A stretch of 64,000 bases of DNA from Hydractinia symbiolongicarpus (GCF_029227915.1 NC_079886.1:13573001-13637000), one strand, 5' to 3'. Positions 33,583-43,000 are shown, numbered from the stretch's first letter. Notes: generated by a model from the sequence alone, not told the origin. Translations and numbers: made by a program.

Positions 33583-34206
33583 ATGACAGACACTGCTAAG
33601 TTTTATCCGAGCTTAACGAATGCACCTGCGGAGGAGAGGCAGGATAATAGACTGACCTACAGACTGAAGAAAATCAAAGAAGTGAAACAATACTTGCGAG
33701 CCGGGATTAAAGAGCGTGACAAGCTCGCCAAAAAGTTCAAAATGCATGATACGTGGGTTAGATACATGGATCACGGGTTACTAGCGGTAAGTGTGATAAC
33801 TTCAGGCGTTGGCATTGGTAGTATACTCTCAAGAATCGGGGTACCACTGGCCGTGGCTATGGGTGGAATTACGATTGCCTTAGGGGTGGCACAGGCGGGT
33901 CTGCGGAACGCCGGAAGGAGGTTAGGTGTCATCAGACTACTAGCGGAGACCAAGTTGAACTCTATCGTTGACTTGATCTCCAGAGCTGTGGAGAATGGTG
34001 TGATTAGCGACCACAAGCTCAGCTTAATCATGCAGGAAAAGCAAAAATACATGGCGCTGAAGGAGCAATCCCGACAACGAACACGCAAAATCATGGATTC
34101 GATCAATGAACGGGAACGTATGCAGCTTGTCGCGAAAGGACGTGAGGAGGCGAAGGACGAGATTCTGAAAAAACTTCAATCTGCGCAGTATGTCAGCGGT
34201 ACTTAG
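33583..34206 (+). CDS. Intact 207-residue Polinton membrane protein
   Basis: Starts with ATG immediately after the TAA of the penton-like gene (TAAATG), an operon-like join unusual for animal DNA. The frame is intact. The N-terminus is basic and helical (RLKKIKEVKQYLRAGIKERD). Two hydrophobic segments follow (LLAVSVITSGVGIGSIL and LAVAMGGITIALGVAQAG), then a long charged helix (MQEKQKYMALKEQSRQRTRK) to the end. The layout, a central hairpin of membrane helices with amphipathic ends, matches a conserved Polinton protein of unknown role. Survival of this frame in a mostly broken element may be chance or recent decay. Confidence 0.62.
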   Translation: MTDTAKFYPSLTNAPAEERQDNRLTYRLKKIKEVKQYLRAGIKERDKLAKKFKMHDTWVRYMDHGLLAVSVITSGVGIGSILSRIGVPLAVAMGGITIALGVAQAGLRNAGRRLGVIRLLAETKLNSIVDLISRAVENGVISDHKLSLIMQEKQKYMALKEQSRQRTRKIMDSINERERMQLVAKGREEAKDEILKKLQSAQYVSGT

Positions 34207-34259
34207 AGGAGCCACCGGCTTATTCATAATCTAGTGTGTTGTTCAACATACTAGACGAT

Positions 34260-34574
34260 TTAGAGTACTTCTTCAGTATCTCGATCAATGATGTTGTCAC
34301 CATCATGTACGACACATCGCTGCTTTTCGGAGAGCTGTCTCGAGTATTCTTCGAGATTTTTCTGCCAAACGCTCGTGACGCAAGGTTCGCAATAAGGACC
34401 GTCTGTTTGTGTAGAAGTGTCCTTGTACTTGACCTTGCGGATCGCTTTGAGAAGAGGACCTCTATTCATAGTGGAATAGTTACTTATCTTTAATGTTTTC
34501 GCTTCCTTTTTCAGTTCGGGAACGTTCATGTTTGTTTCTATGTTGAAACTCAACATAGAACCTTGATAATCCAC
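34260..34574 (-). CDS. Second SAP/HeH-like protein (Polinton)
   Basis: 104 codons, open from ATG at 34572-34574. An internal ATG (MNVPELKKEAKTLKI) starts the domain itself: ELKKEAKTLKISNYSTMNRGPLLKAI fits a SAP/Rho-N helix-extended-helix fold. It is followed by a CEPC pair (DTSTQTDGPYCEPCV) and a charged helix. The upstream gene ends at 34575, so the two are directly adjacent. The left-end SAP gene (18684-18896) is a shorter version. It may bind the element's DNA, but the function is inferred only. Confidence 0.52.
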   Translation of the reverse strand: MDYQGSMLSFNIETNMNVPELKKEAKTLKISNYSTMNRGPLLKAIRKVKYKDTSTQTDGPYCEPCVTSVWQKNLEEYSRQLSEKQRCVVHDGDNIIDRDTEEVL

Positions 34575-35181
34575 TTACAAAACAGTGAAGCCTTCTTCAT
34601 CATCAAAGTCAAAGTCGCTAAGGTAGCGGGAGCCAAAAAACTCGACAACTTTATACTTGCACTCCTCCAAGTAGGTGTGCATGTAGTCATTTGGGGCTTG
34701 CCTATAGATTCCAGATAGCTTGATGATGGCCTTGCACTCGCAGCTGTGTTTTAGTGGTACTTTTTTGGAATAGAAGTCGGTTCTAACTTTACTCTCCCAC
34801 TCCTTCACATTGGCTGTGATGTATTACCCTTTTTTCACAAGGGGAGTGGTGAAGCAATGACCCTCCAAGAACTCTACCTTGGTCAGGATACTCTCATACT
34901 TCTCTAACCACTCTGGGTGGTTATAGATTTCGAATGACATAGTAAGAGAAGCCCTCTTCGTAACGCGAGGCACTATTGGAATAGAGCTTTTTAGGTGTTT
35001 TGATCAATAAAGGTGATAGCTTGCTGTCATAGCCAATGACGATACGTTCATCTTTCCCCTTGTATGCTGGAATAGGATCGCTTAGCGCAATATTTTCAAT
35101 GTTTACATCTTCGATATTTAGTGGAGTCGCTTTGGCATAAAAGTCTCTTGGGTTAACATTCTCGTTACCGAATTTGAACAT
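34575..35181 (-). pseudogene. Unknown Polinton protein in two frames (possible OB-fold/ssDNA-binding type)
   Basis: ATG at 35179-35181 starts an open part of 86 codons (FKFGNENVNPRDFYAKA, IVIGYDSKLSPLLIKTPKKL). It ends at 34921 by frameshift. A second frame overlapping it by 20 bases, with an ATG at 34938-34940, continues HPEWLEKYESILTKVEFLEG, an in-frame stop at about 34828, then SKKVPLKHSCECKAIIKLSG and ends at 34575. The two frames read most simply as one protein of about 200 residues. The beta-rich pattern after PLKH recalls the single-strand DNA-binding type proteins of large DNA viruses, but this is a weak resemblance. Confidence 0.42.
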
Positions 35182-35210
35182 CCTTTTATTTTGTGGAAAC
35201 TGGAGTTCAA

Positions 35211-35369
35211 CTAGGGCTTAGTACAGGGACAGCTTCCACCATTATACGTAATGTACTCTTGATAACAGTACCAGCATAGCATCTTACCTTTTATGAAAAA
35301 CCTCTGTCCACAGGAGCATCTGTCGTACCTATCGAGCACGCGTTCACACTCATCGCATTGTTCTTTCAT
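35211..35369 (-). CDS. Intact 52-residue zinc-ribbon protein (Polinton)
   Basis: ATG at 35367-35369 to TAG at 35211-35213, no lesions. It has eight cysteines in four pairs: CDEC near the start, CSC at 18-20, CWYC at 32-35 and CPC at 47-49, enough for two zinc sites in a ribbon or knuckle fold. Upstream, the stop of the repeat protein lies 3 bases away. Such small zinc proteins often act in transcription or DNA handling in large DNA viruses. The function here is unknown. Confidence 0.55.
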   Translation of the reverse strand: MKEQCDECERVLDRYDRCSCGQRFFIKGKMLCWYCYQEYITYNGGSCPCTKP

Positions 35370-35372
35370 CGT

Positions 35373-36223
35373 TTATTTACTCCACAAGAGCTCGAGATCT
35401 GCCATTGCATCCTCTGAAAAACACCAGTCTATAGCTCTGTCAGGATGCCAGGCCACTGGTAGCAATTCCTTGTTAATCCTATACTTCTCCGCTTTCCGCT
35501 AACGATATGACTCGAACAGCTAGGGATCATATTGAACCGCCTTGGTACACATTTTCCGAGTAACAAACCAATCCGGAACATCCTCGAATAGTCCGTGATG
35601 TTCTTCAACTGCCATAGTACACATTGCCTGTGTCATGAAACGTTCAGGAACAAACTGCATGCTCAGGGATTCCAAGTCAACCGCCTTGGTGCACATTTCC
35701 TTGAAACGTTCTGGAACATACTGGAGCATCAGAGATGTCAATTCCGCCGAGGTGCACATTTCATGGGTCTTAAAATGGTCCGGAACATCCCTGAGCATCC
35801 AGTGATCACCCTCAACGGCCGTGACGCACATTTCTTGCGTCTTGAAATGATCCGGAACATTCATGATCAGCCAGGGTATCTCCCGAACCGTCCTGGTACA
35901 CATTTCCTGGGTTTTGAATTGTTCCGGAGCGTACATGAATTCGAGATGATCAGCTGGAATTGCCGAGTACACATTTACTGGGTCATGAAACGGTTCTGAA
36001 CAAATTTCATCATTCGGGGTTCCTCCCTAATCACCCAGGCACACATTTCCTGGGTCTTGAAATGATCCGGAACAAATCTGAATGCCCTAGGATCCTCTTC
36101 AACCTCCCTGACCCACATTTCTTGCGTCTTGAGATGGTTGCGGGTTGCTGATAGTAGAGCTGATACGGTGTCATAAATCTTTTTGAACAGGAACATATTT
36201 TTTTTATTACATCCTGGCATCAA
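35373..36223 (-). pseudogene. Short-repeat protein resembling DUF4116 (Polinton right end)
   Basis: ATG at 36221-36223. After a short N-terminus there are about nine copies of a 23-24-residue unit built on VPDHFKTQEMC followed by AV.EDP....F. Examples: VPDHFKTQEMCAWVIREEP, VPERFMTQAMCTMAVEEHH. A stop plus frameshift at about 35975 and stops at 35520 and about 35500 break it. The C-terminal piece ELLPVAWHPDRAIDWCFSED ends at 35373. Proteins with this repeat and the AWHP..DWC tail occur in giant viruses and related elements, with no known function. The repeat is protein-level; the DNA units have diverged. It is the last gene before the right terminal repeat. Confidence 0.6.
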
Positions 36224-36239
36224 TTAGCAGTCACAACTC

Positions 36240-36448
36240 TATGGACTCTCCCCTACTCAATTGCGCAATCTCTATTTTTGTTGATGTCAGCAATACTCCC
36301 GTTAGTAGCTATTGCGCATGCTCGAGAATTTATCGGAATCGAATTTGTTTTCGGATTTGTCGGAATTGGGATTTCGGATTTCAGGAATTTGGGGAATTTC
36401 CCTTGTCGTCGTCGTTGACTGCGCTAGAACGAACATTTTCCTATCTCT
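36240..36448. repeat. Polinton right terminal inverted repeat
   Basis: Reverse complement of 18441-18650 with few substitutions. Ends ATTTTCCTATCTCT, followed by TATATA. Confidence 0.92.
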
Positions 36449-37139
36449 TATATAGCTACCTATGTAGTTAAAAATCGTAGCTAAGAATTTATTTGTCGGA
36501 TAACTTAAATTTACATGCACACGCAACCGATGCAACTGGATGGAGCTAAAGAAATTTCCATTAATATCCAGATCAATTTCATAGCGACACATTCTTCTAT
36601 TCTTGGCCGGCACGCGTACGATGAAGTGTTTTTTGATAAGTTTCATTTCAAACCGACTGCGGTTTCTGGTTGGGTTTAAAATATGTGTCGAGTTTGTGAA
36701 TGACGTCTGCAAATTTGTTCGTATCTGCATTTAACGTGCGATAAATCTCTCTCGTAAATCTTCACCACAACAGTGTAATTAAAGCTTTTTTCTGTGTTTC
36801 TTGAGTAATACAACTGACAGTAGAAATTAATTCCAGATCATCTTTCCATACTAATCATTTCTTATCCAAATCCACTGAAGTTTCTTTAATTAATTGTTCC
36901 ACATATAAAATATTACTAAGGGCTTTTGCCATATTTTACGTCGCTACTTATTATGAAATTTTACACAGAGATTACTATATTATGTCTTTCGTATATATGC
37001 TAAACATAAACTAATTTTAGATGCAAAAATACATGTTTTTATACTACATCGCGACACACAGTACAAGCACATACTCACGAACCATAGTACTAAACATAGA
37101 GCTACTTCATTTGCGCTAGCCACATATTAGAAATTCAGA
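36449..37139. other. Intron sequence right of the Polinton
   Basis: Begins with the target-site repeat TATATA. AT-rich, no exon or repeat boundary recognised. A 142-codon minus ORF running into the terminal repeat (36302-36730) is judged accidental. Confidence 0.4.
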
Positions 37140-37315
37140 AAAACAAACACCAAATTGGTCCCAGGTGATCCCTAGTTACCCACGCGGTAAAAATTGACGA
37201 CGTCACCGCCACATTTGTGACTTAACTTTTTCGGCAACATCAAAGGAAAAACATCCACTTTGTCTGTTGCAGACACACAGACGCACAGACACGCTCTCCG
37301 TATTAATATAAGAGA
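37140..37315 (-). mobile_element. Truncated Helitron-like element, family B, 5' part
   Basis: On the minus strand it starts TCTCTTATATTAATACGG at 37315, directly abutting the CTAG end of the next element. It contains the family phrase GATGTTTTTCCTTTGATGTT also seen near 4590. It breaks off near 37140. Confidence 0.5.
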
Positions 37316-38183
37316 CTAGTAGATAAAGCCCGTGGAGAAATCCATTAAGTTAGGATAAAAAAAAAGAAACGTCATTTGAATTTTGATGACGTCAGCAACC
37401 CATCCACAAAAAAATTTGTTTTCACGTGGCTTCCATTGTGTAGTGTTTAAATTGCTGATCAAGAAAATGTATATAATCATGTGCTTTTGACAAACGGTTA
37501 AGAATATATAAAGGTTTAAAAATCTTGCTGACGTCAGCAATAGCCCGTCAAAACCCCAAAAAATTTTTTTAGAAATTTGTATACCTGTTGCCTTCATCGC
37601 ATAGCTCTTGAAACGCTGATCAAGAAAATGTATAGGACCATGTGCTTTTGACAAACGGTTGCAGAGATATTGGGTTTGCAGGCTTTTTGATGACGTCATC
37701 AACCCGGATTTGGGAACCCAGGTTTGGGAAAATTTCCCCAAATTGGTCCTAAGTGTTCTCTAGTTACAGTTACCCACGCGGTGAAAAATCATTGACGTCA
37801 ACACCTCGTTTCCAAGTTATTTAGTCTCAAAGTCATAGGTGCACTGTGATTTTTTTTTTGTAATTTCACTGTAATGGCTTCATTAATTTTAAGTAAGATA
37901 GTGACGTTAAAGTAGTAATATTGACCTGGCGCCAAAACGTCAGATAATTTAACGTTTGTGACATGCATATTTCGGCTACATCAATGGAAAATGACGGACG
38001 GACGGACGGACGGACGGACGGACGGACGGACGGACGGACGGACGGACGGACGGACGGACGGACGGACGGACGGACGGACGGACGGACGGACGGACGGACG
38101 GACGGACGGACGGACGGACGGACGGACGGACGGACGGACGGACGGACGGACGGACGGACGGACGGACGTATTATTATAAGAGA
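37316..38183 (-). mobile_element. Helitron-like non-autonomous element, family B, full length
   Basis: Read on the minus strand, it starts TCTCTTATAATAATACG at 38183, followed at once by the (CCGT)n tract. It ends with GGATTTCTCCACGGG, then CTTTATCTACTAG at 37316. The 5' TC, a hairpin about 12 bases before the 3' end and a CTAG (CTRR) terminus are Helitron hallmarks. The interior has two or three imperfect units with GCTGACGTCAGCAA and ATGACGTCATCAA. It has no coding capacity. Confidence 0.6.
37993..38169. repeat. (GACG)n tetranucleotide microsatellite
   Basis: About 44 perfect tandem copies of the tetramer GACG, placed at the 5' end of a Helitron-like element. It reads open in several frames on both strands because the unit contains no stop; these ORFs are not genes. 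Confidence 0.95.
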
Positions 38184-38270
38184 TACCACAATGACGTGTA
38201 ATTTGTTTGTATAAAATTTGAAGTGAGCACTGTTATGAAGTGAGCACTGTAAATTTGAGTTCATTTATAT

Positions 38271-38608
38271 TTGATGTTAGAGATGACTGCAGTTCTCATT
38301 TCTATGCCTTTTTGCTTAAATTTATGTGTCATGTTTGCTAGCTTACTTTTTAGTTTGGTTAGTTCTAACTGCAACTTCTCCTGTATCTATTTCCTTTCTG
38401 TTATGTTTTCTGGCAATGGTATCCTTCGATTAAACAGGTCAAGACTATTTATGGTTAACAACATAGGTTTTTTTCTCATCTTTAAAGTGAGCAGAACAAA
38501 CTCTTTTTCAGTTGTTGACTTTTTCTGCTTATTTTTGAAAGCCATTTTTTCCCCAGTTCTTGTTCTTTTGTTATGACATAAAAAGTAGGGGGGGACACTG
38601 GGGAACAC
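38271..38608 (-). pseudogene. Remnant of a charged coiled-coil protein, unknown
   Basis: Minus frame 38608-38387 (KMAFKNKQKKSTTEKE, LTINSLDLFNRRIPLPE). After a stop it continues in the same direction with a heptad-rich helix (LQLELTKLKSKLANMTHKF). It looks like part of a repeat-encoded ORF1-type protein. No family was recognised. It lies in the intron before the second PH exon. Confidence 0.3.
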
Positions 38609-38956
38609 AACAAATAAAGCCTCCTCCAGTAGCTACTGTGCTGGCTTTAAATGTTTGTTATTATTTTCTAGAGAAGTTGTTCGTAAGCTCTCTTCTGTAG
38701 CACAAGGTAGGTTGGAGAGAGGTTTTGTGAAATCAGGAGATACAAATATTTAAAACAGCTGTTCATAGGTGTTGAACATTGAATAAAATTATTAATTTAT
38801 GAATTTTTTGTAGCACGCTTTATGCTTGTTACCAACTTTGACTACAACTACCGTAATGCATTGCGCCTAAGCGGATTTACGGGAACGGTGATTGCTTCTC
38901 TTATACAATCAAGGTGAGTCGCCGCAGCTAATTATTATTAAACATTATCATTTTAG

Positions 38957-39129
38957 ACAAAATTCCGTTGGATGGTGCAACAGTATCTGAAAATCCGAAA
39001 CCGGTAAACGGTTATCAGTACGTCATTGATTTGCAAACAACAGAAAGAAAATTTTATCTATGCGCAGACAATTCTACTGATCATAAGAGCTGGTTAAATG
39101 TACTTCGAAGCACGTTAGAACAAAGTGAA
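38957..39129 (+). CDS. GAB/DOS-like adaptor, PH domain C-terminal half
   Basis: The acceptor is tcattttag at 38956 and the donor GTAAAC at 39130. The exon takes one base from exon A or exon B to form Asn, then gives KIPLDGATVSENPK, YQYVIDLQTTERKFYLCAD and the C-terminal PH helix (DHKSWLNVLRSTLEQ) with its conserved Trp. It completes the PIP3-binding type PH domain begun in either alternative exon. Length 173 fits phase 1 in and phase 0 out. The following intron is only 126 bases. The 24-26 kb intron upstream contains the Polinton. Confidence 0.85.
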
Positions 39130-39255
39130 GTAAACAGGGTATTGCATCTTAACAACTGTTGAAAATATTTTTTATCCTAGCCTACTTTTCCTTTTTTTCT
39201 CTTTTGATTTTGTGCATACCCCACTCTTGATCAATTGTTATAATGTTCTATTTAG

Positions 39256-39338
39256 TCGAATGCTCGACGAGATTCAATCGAAGATTTCTTACAGTTGTCG
39301 AATACTTCAACGGAAGAAAATGTACGCGGAGACGACAG
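39256..39338 (+). CDS. GAB/DOS-like adaptor, short linker exon
   Basis: Acceptor ctatttag, donor GTAAGT at 39339. It encodes SNARRDSIEDFLQLSNTSTE and an acidic tail, a Ser-rich acidic linker after the PH domain. It ends with AG, which joins G at 40550 to form Arg, keeping the frame. RRDSIE is a possible basophilic kinase or 14-3-3 type site. Confidence 0.75.
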
Positions 39339-39484
39339 GTAAGTCTTTTGTTTTTCGCGAGTTTCGGCACTGACGCCATCTCCTGCGTAAACAAATTTCT
39401 TAAAATCCATATTTGTACATACACTGCCGACGTCATCAAAATTCTTAAAGTCTCCTATCTTTCGTTGACATCTATATATTTAGA

Positions 39485-40175
39485 TGTTTAGGTGTTTAGA
39501 ATTGTAGATGTTCAGATGTTTAAATGCTTAGGTGCTTAGATGTTTAGATATTTAACTGTTTAGGTGTTTAGACGTTTAGATATTTAGATGTGTAGTTGTT
39601 TAGTTGTTTAGTTGTTTAGGTGTTTAGATGTTTAGATGTTTAGATGTTTAGATATTTAGTTGTTTAGATGTTTAGATGTTTAGATGTTTAGATGTTTAGG
39701 TGTTCAGATGTTTAGATGTTAGGATGTTTAGATGTTTAGGTACTTAGGTATTTAGATGTTTAGATGTTTAGATGTTCAGATGTTTAGGTGTTTAGATGTT
39801 TAGATATTAGGATGTTTAGATGCATAGATGTTTAGATGTTTTGGTGTTTTGGTGTTTAGATGTTTAGGTGTTTAGTTGTTTAGTTGTTTAGTTGTTTAGT
39901 TGTTTAGTTGTTTAGTTGTTTAGATGTTTAGATGTTTAGATGTTTAGTTGTTTAGTTGTTTAGTTGTTTGGATGTTTAGGTGTTTAGATGTTAAGATGTT
40001 TAGATGTTTAGATGTTTAGATGTTTAGATATTTAGTTGTTTAGGTGTTTAGATGTTTAGATGTTTAGATGTTTAGTTGTTTAGATGTTTAGATGTTTAGA
40101 TATTTGGATGTTTAGTTGTCTAGGTGTTTAGGTGTTTTGGTGTTTAGATGTTTATGTGTTTAAGTGTTTAAATAT
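39485..40175. repeat. Octamer minisatellite (TGTTTAGA type) in the intron
   Basis: Nearly 700 bases of 8-bp units, mainly TGTTTAGA, with variants GTTTAGTT and GTTTAGGT arranged in local blocks. The blocks of like variants indicate repeated local slippage or unequal exchange. No coding meaning. Confidence 0.95.
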
Positions 40176-40549
40176 TTGCATATTTATAAAATTAGGTATT
40201 TCTATATTGTCATAACGCTCGTAATAATTCGTAGCATTCGTAATGTCAACCTCTTATAGATCACAACAAAAGGCCCTGGATTGCGTCGATGGATTGTTTT
40301 TCTTTTCAATCCTTAATTGAAATAAGATTTTATTGTTTGTTTGGAGAAGCAAACATCCTAAAAAAAACTATTATTATCCATCGAAGTCAAAGTTTCTTTA
40401 TTGTCAGTAAAAATTAAAATATGTTTAACACCCTTCGTTGGACAAAAGTGCCGACAGTTTGCCCGAAAACTTATTAAATGGGACCACCACAAAGTAACAA
40501 TGTCAGGCTTGTCATGGAGCATTATTTACAATTAACGTTTTTCTCACAG

Positions 40550-42159
40550 GCTGCAACAGAAGTTGGATAAACTGAAACGTGAACGTGTCGCAACAGCTAG
40601 CAGTCCGAACAGCAGCCCTGACTTGCAGTTTAACAAAGAATTTTGCAGCGGTGATAAAACAGACTCGGGTATATCAGAACCAATTGAAGAAGAGGATTAT
40701 ATGTGTCCACCACCAATAAAAGGACAGTTTCAAGATATGAGCTTGCGTGATAACCAGTCGTCTGGTTACAATTCAAAAAATGATATTCACAAACCAATAG
40801 GCCCTTCACACCATGGTTACATCAACTTTAATCGTAAAGAAATACCTCAGGCTATTATTTCTCAAGTAGAACATGGTTATGTAAATACAGATAGAAACAG
40901 TCGTCCGTGTTTGACAAGTAATACACATCTATCCCCAAGATTGAGACGATCTCAAGATAATTATGACCGATATATAGTTGCTTCGGAGGAAATATATGGT
41001 TTTGAGGAAATGAACGACACTCCCTCGGTAAAAGACAATGACTTTAAGGATATATATGACATACCCCCAGCCAAAGACAATGATTTTGGTGATGTGTATG
41101 ACTTTCCCCCAGCAAAATACAATGATTTTGGGGTTATATATGACATACCCCCAGCCAAAGACAATGATTTTGATGATGTGTATGACTTTCCCCCAGCAAA
41201 AGACAATGATTTTGGGGATGTATATTACACACCCATAGCGAAAAACAATGATTTTGGGGACGTATATGATATCCCCCAAGGGAAAGACAATAACTTTGGA
41301 GATGTATATGACATTCCCCCAGCAAAAGACAATGGTTTTGGTCATGTACATTACATTCCCCCGACAAAAGACAATGATATTAGTGATGTATATAACATCC
41401 TACAAGCGAAAAACAATGACTTTGGAGATGTATATGACATTCCTCCAGCGGAAGACAGCGATTGTGTCTATGACACTCCACCAGCAAAAAATAAAAAAAG
41501 TATTCGCCAGAATTATTCTTCAGTGCAAGACAAAAATAACAATGGAGACGATGCATTTCGAACCTTAAACTCAAATGTATCTCTCACAAAAGCTGATGTG
41601 TATAGTGTTCCGTCAAATGTTACTTTCTATGATCAAAGGGGTGAAAGTCTGCCACCTGTACCAAAAAGAGGTGATCAAAATATTGCCTATGACTTTTTGC
41701 AGATTTCGTGCTCCAACAAAGGTACAGAAACCAAAATTACCAATTATCCAATTTTTGCCAATGGGTATTCTTTATTAGATTCAAGAGAGACCTCAACAAA
41801 AAGTAGAAATAGTTCTGATAGGTTTCTAGACAGACCAGCACAGCCATCAAGAAAATTGAAACCAGAACAGGTTCCAAATGTACCTCCTCGCACTACATCA
41901 AATCGCACTACTACAACTAATCCTGAACGATCAAAGAAACGAAATCACTCGCAATTTCCGGACAAATCGCTACCCGCACATTTAAGTTTGGATTATCATA
42001 TCGCAGATAATGATATTTGTTATCAAGAGATGGATCCGGAACATGATAAAACTAACTTATGCTCCAGCATTACCTCAGTGGAGGGAAATACTGATGTTGG
42101 TTATCAGGAAAAAAGTTCTCTTCCAAACAAAGACCAATTGAAATTACCTATAGATAACA
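40550..42159 (+). CDS. GAB/DOS-like adaptor, large docking exon with YDxP array
   Basis: Acceptor ttctcacag at 40549, donor GTAAGT at 42160, open throughout (about 536 codons). Visible docking motifs are: two YxN sites of Grb2-SH2 type (GYINF, GYVNT); a 14-residue tandem repeat with YDIP, YDFP, YYTP and YDTP motifs (41037-41490), the type bound by Crk/Nck SH2 domains in p130Cas; SLPPVPKRG (SH3 ligand); QPSRKLKPEQVPNVPPR, containing an RxxKP site as used by GAB proteins for the Grb2 C-terminal SH3; and YQEM, a PI3K p85 YxxM site. The N-terminus is a short charged helix. The product would be a membrane-recruited, tyrosine-phosphorylated scaffold below receptor kinases. Confidence 0.85.
41037..41490 (+). 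repeat. Coding 42-bp tandem repeat (YDxP array)
   Basis: About ten to eleven copies of a 14-codon unit of the type GDVYDIPPAKDNDF. The Tyr-x-x-Pro core is kept in most copies but changed in two (HYIPP without the usual upstream Tyr, and YNIL). All units stay in frame, as expected for selection on the repeat. Confidence 0.9.
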
Positions 42160-42599
42160 GTAAGTAGCTTGTTGCTAGTTTTTCTTTTCTTTTCGTATAA
42201 CTTTCAGTGTTTGCAGGATAAAATGGTTTACAAAAGAAACATTTTCTGTAGTAAAGTAAAGATTTAAGTTCGGTAATCCTGTTCAGATTTAGGGTGAGAG
42301 TGACCTGGTTAAGGGGGAGGAGAAATGGAGGGTAAAAATTCCCAAACGCTGTAACCTTTACAACTACTGGCTTATTTTAATACTAAGCAGGCATAGCAAA
42401 CATCACAAACTAACTAAGATTGCAACCTAATTTTTATTTTTAGTCGCGTGGTTAACAATAACAATTATGATATATCGATTGTTGCGATGTGCATTTTCCT
42501 AGAATACTTTTAAGATCTGAGTTGTATTAAATTACTTTTAAAGACAACGAAAAATCTCACCTAATTTTTAGCCTTCCTGCAGCTGTAAACGGGCGCCAA
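42160..42599. other. Intron sequence
   Basis: No exon or repeat recognised. Confidence 0.4.
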
Positions 42600-42960
42600 A
42601 GTGAATATATTTTTTTAAAACAAAGTAGAATCTATATTATACTACCCGTATACGCGTGTCTGTCAAAAGGGTAGCGGCGGCTTACCGGTGGTTGGAAATG
42701 TTTCATTTTGTTATATCTTAGTATGCTATTTGTGTTTATTCATTGTGTATAACTCTATCAAGCGCGGGTCCGAGTTTCCATATTTTTCAACCTCCACCAA
42801 GTTACCAAGATTTTCTTATTTCCAAATCTCGTTTAGACATATCGAACCATATGATAATCTCTGAGCCTCCACAGTGAGCCTTCCTATGCTTGGGTTTTAT
42901 ATTATAGAATTTTTTTTTTTTTTTTTATATATATATATATATATATATAGTTATCACATT

Positions 42961-43000
<40 letters not shown>

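Larger units (their letters stand above)
18441..36448. mobile_element. Polinton/Maverick element, complete but decayed, in the adaptor gene's intron
   Basis: About 18.0 kb bounded by 210-bp terminal inverted repeats beginning AGAGATAGGAAAA, fitting the AG start typical of Polintons. The right flank is TATATA. The left flank is TATAT plus the shared A, consistent with the usual 6-bp target duplication after loss of one base. The gene set is diagnostic: protein-primed PolB, FtsK-like packaging ATPase, RVE integrase and double jelly-roll type capsid protein, plus conserved small Polinton genes. The body is visibly GC-richer than the host sequence on either side. Most genes carry stops or frameshifts, so the copy is not autonomous. 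I recognised no adenain-like protease. Confidence 0.9.

Noticed and set aside
37866-38264. ORFs of repeated RPSV or TDGR units on both strands
   Set aside because: They are the stop-free reading of the GACG microsatellite, with no conserved sequence outside it.
40929-41574. Minus-strand and alternate-frame ORFs across the YDxP repeat
   Set aside because: The 42-bp unit keeps other frames open by periodicity; the plus frame alone has spliced neighbours and known motifs.
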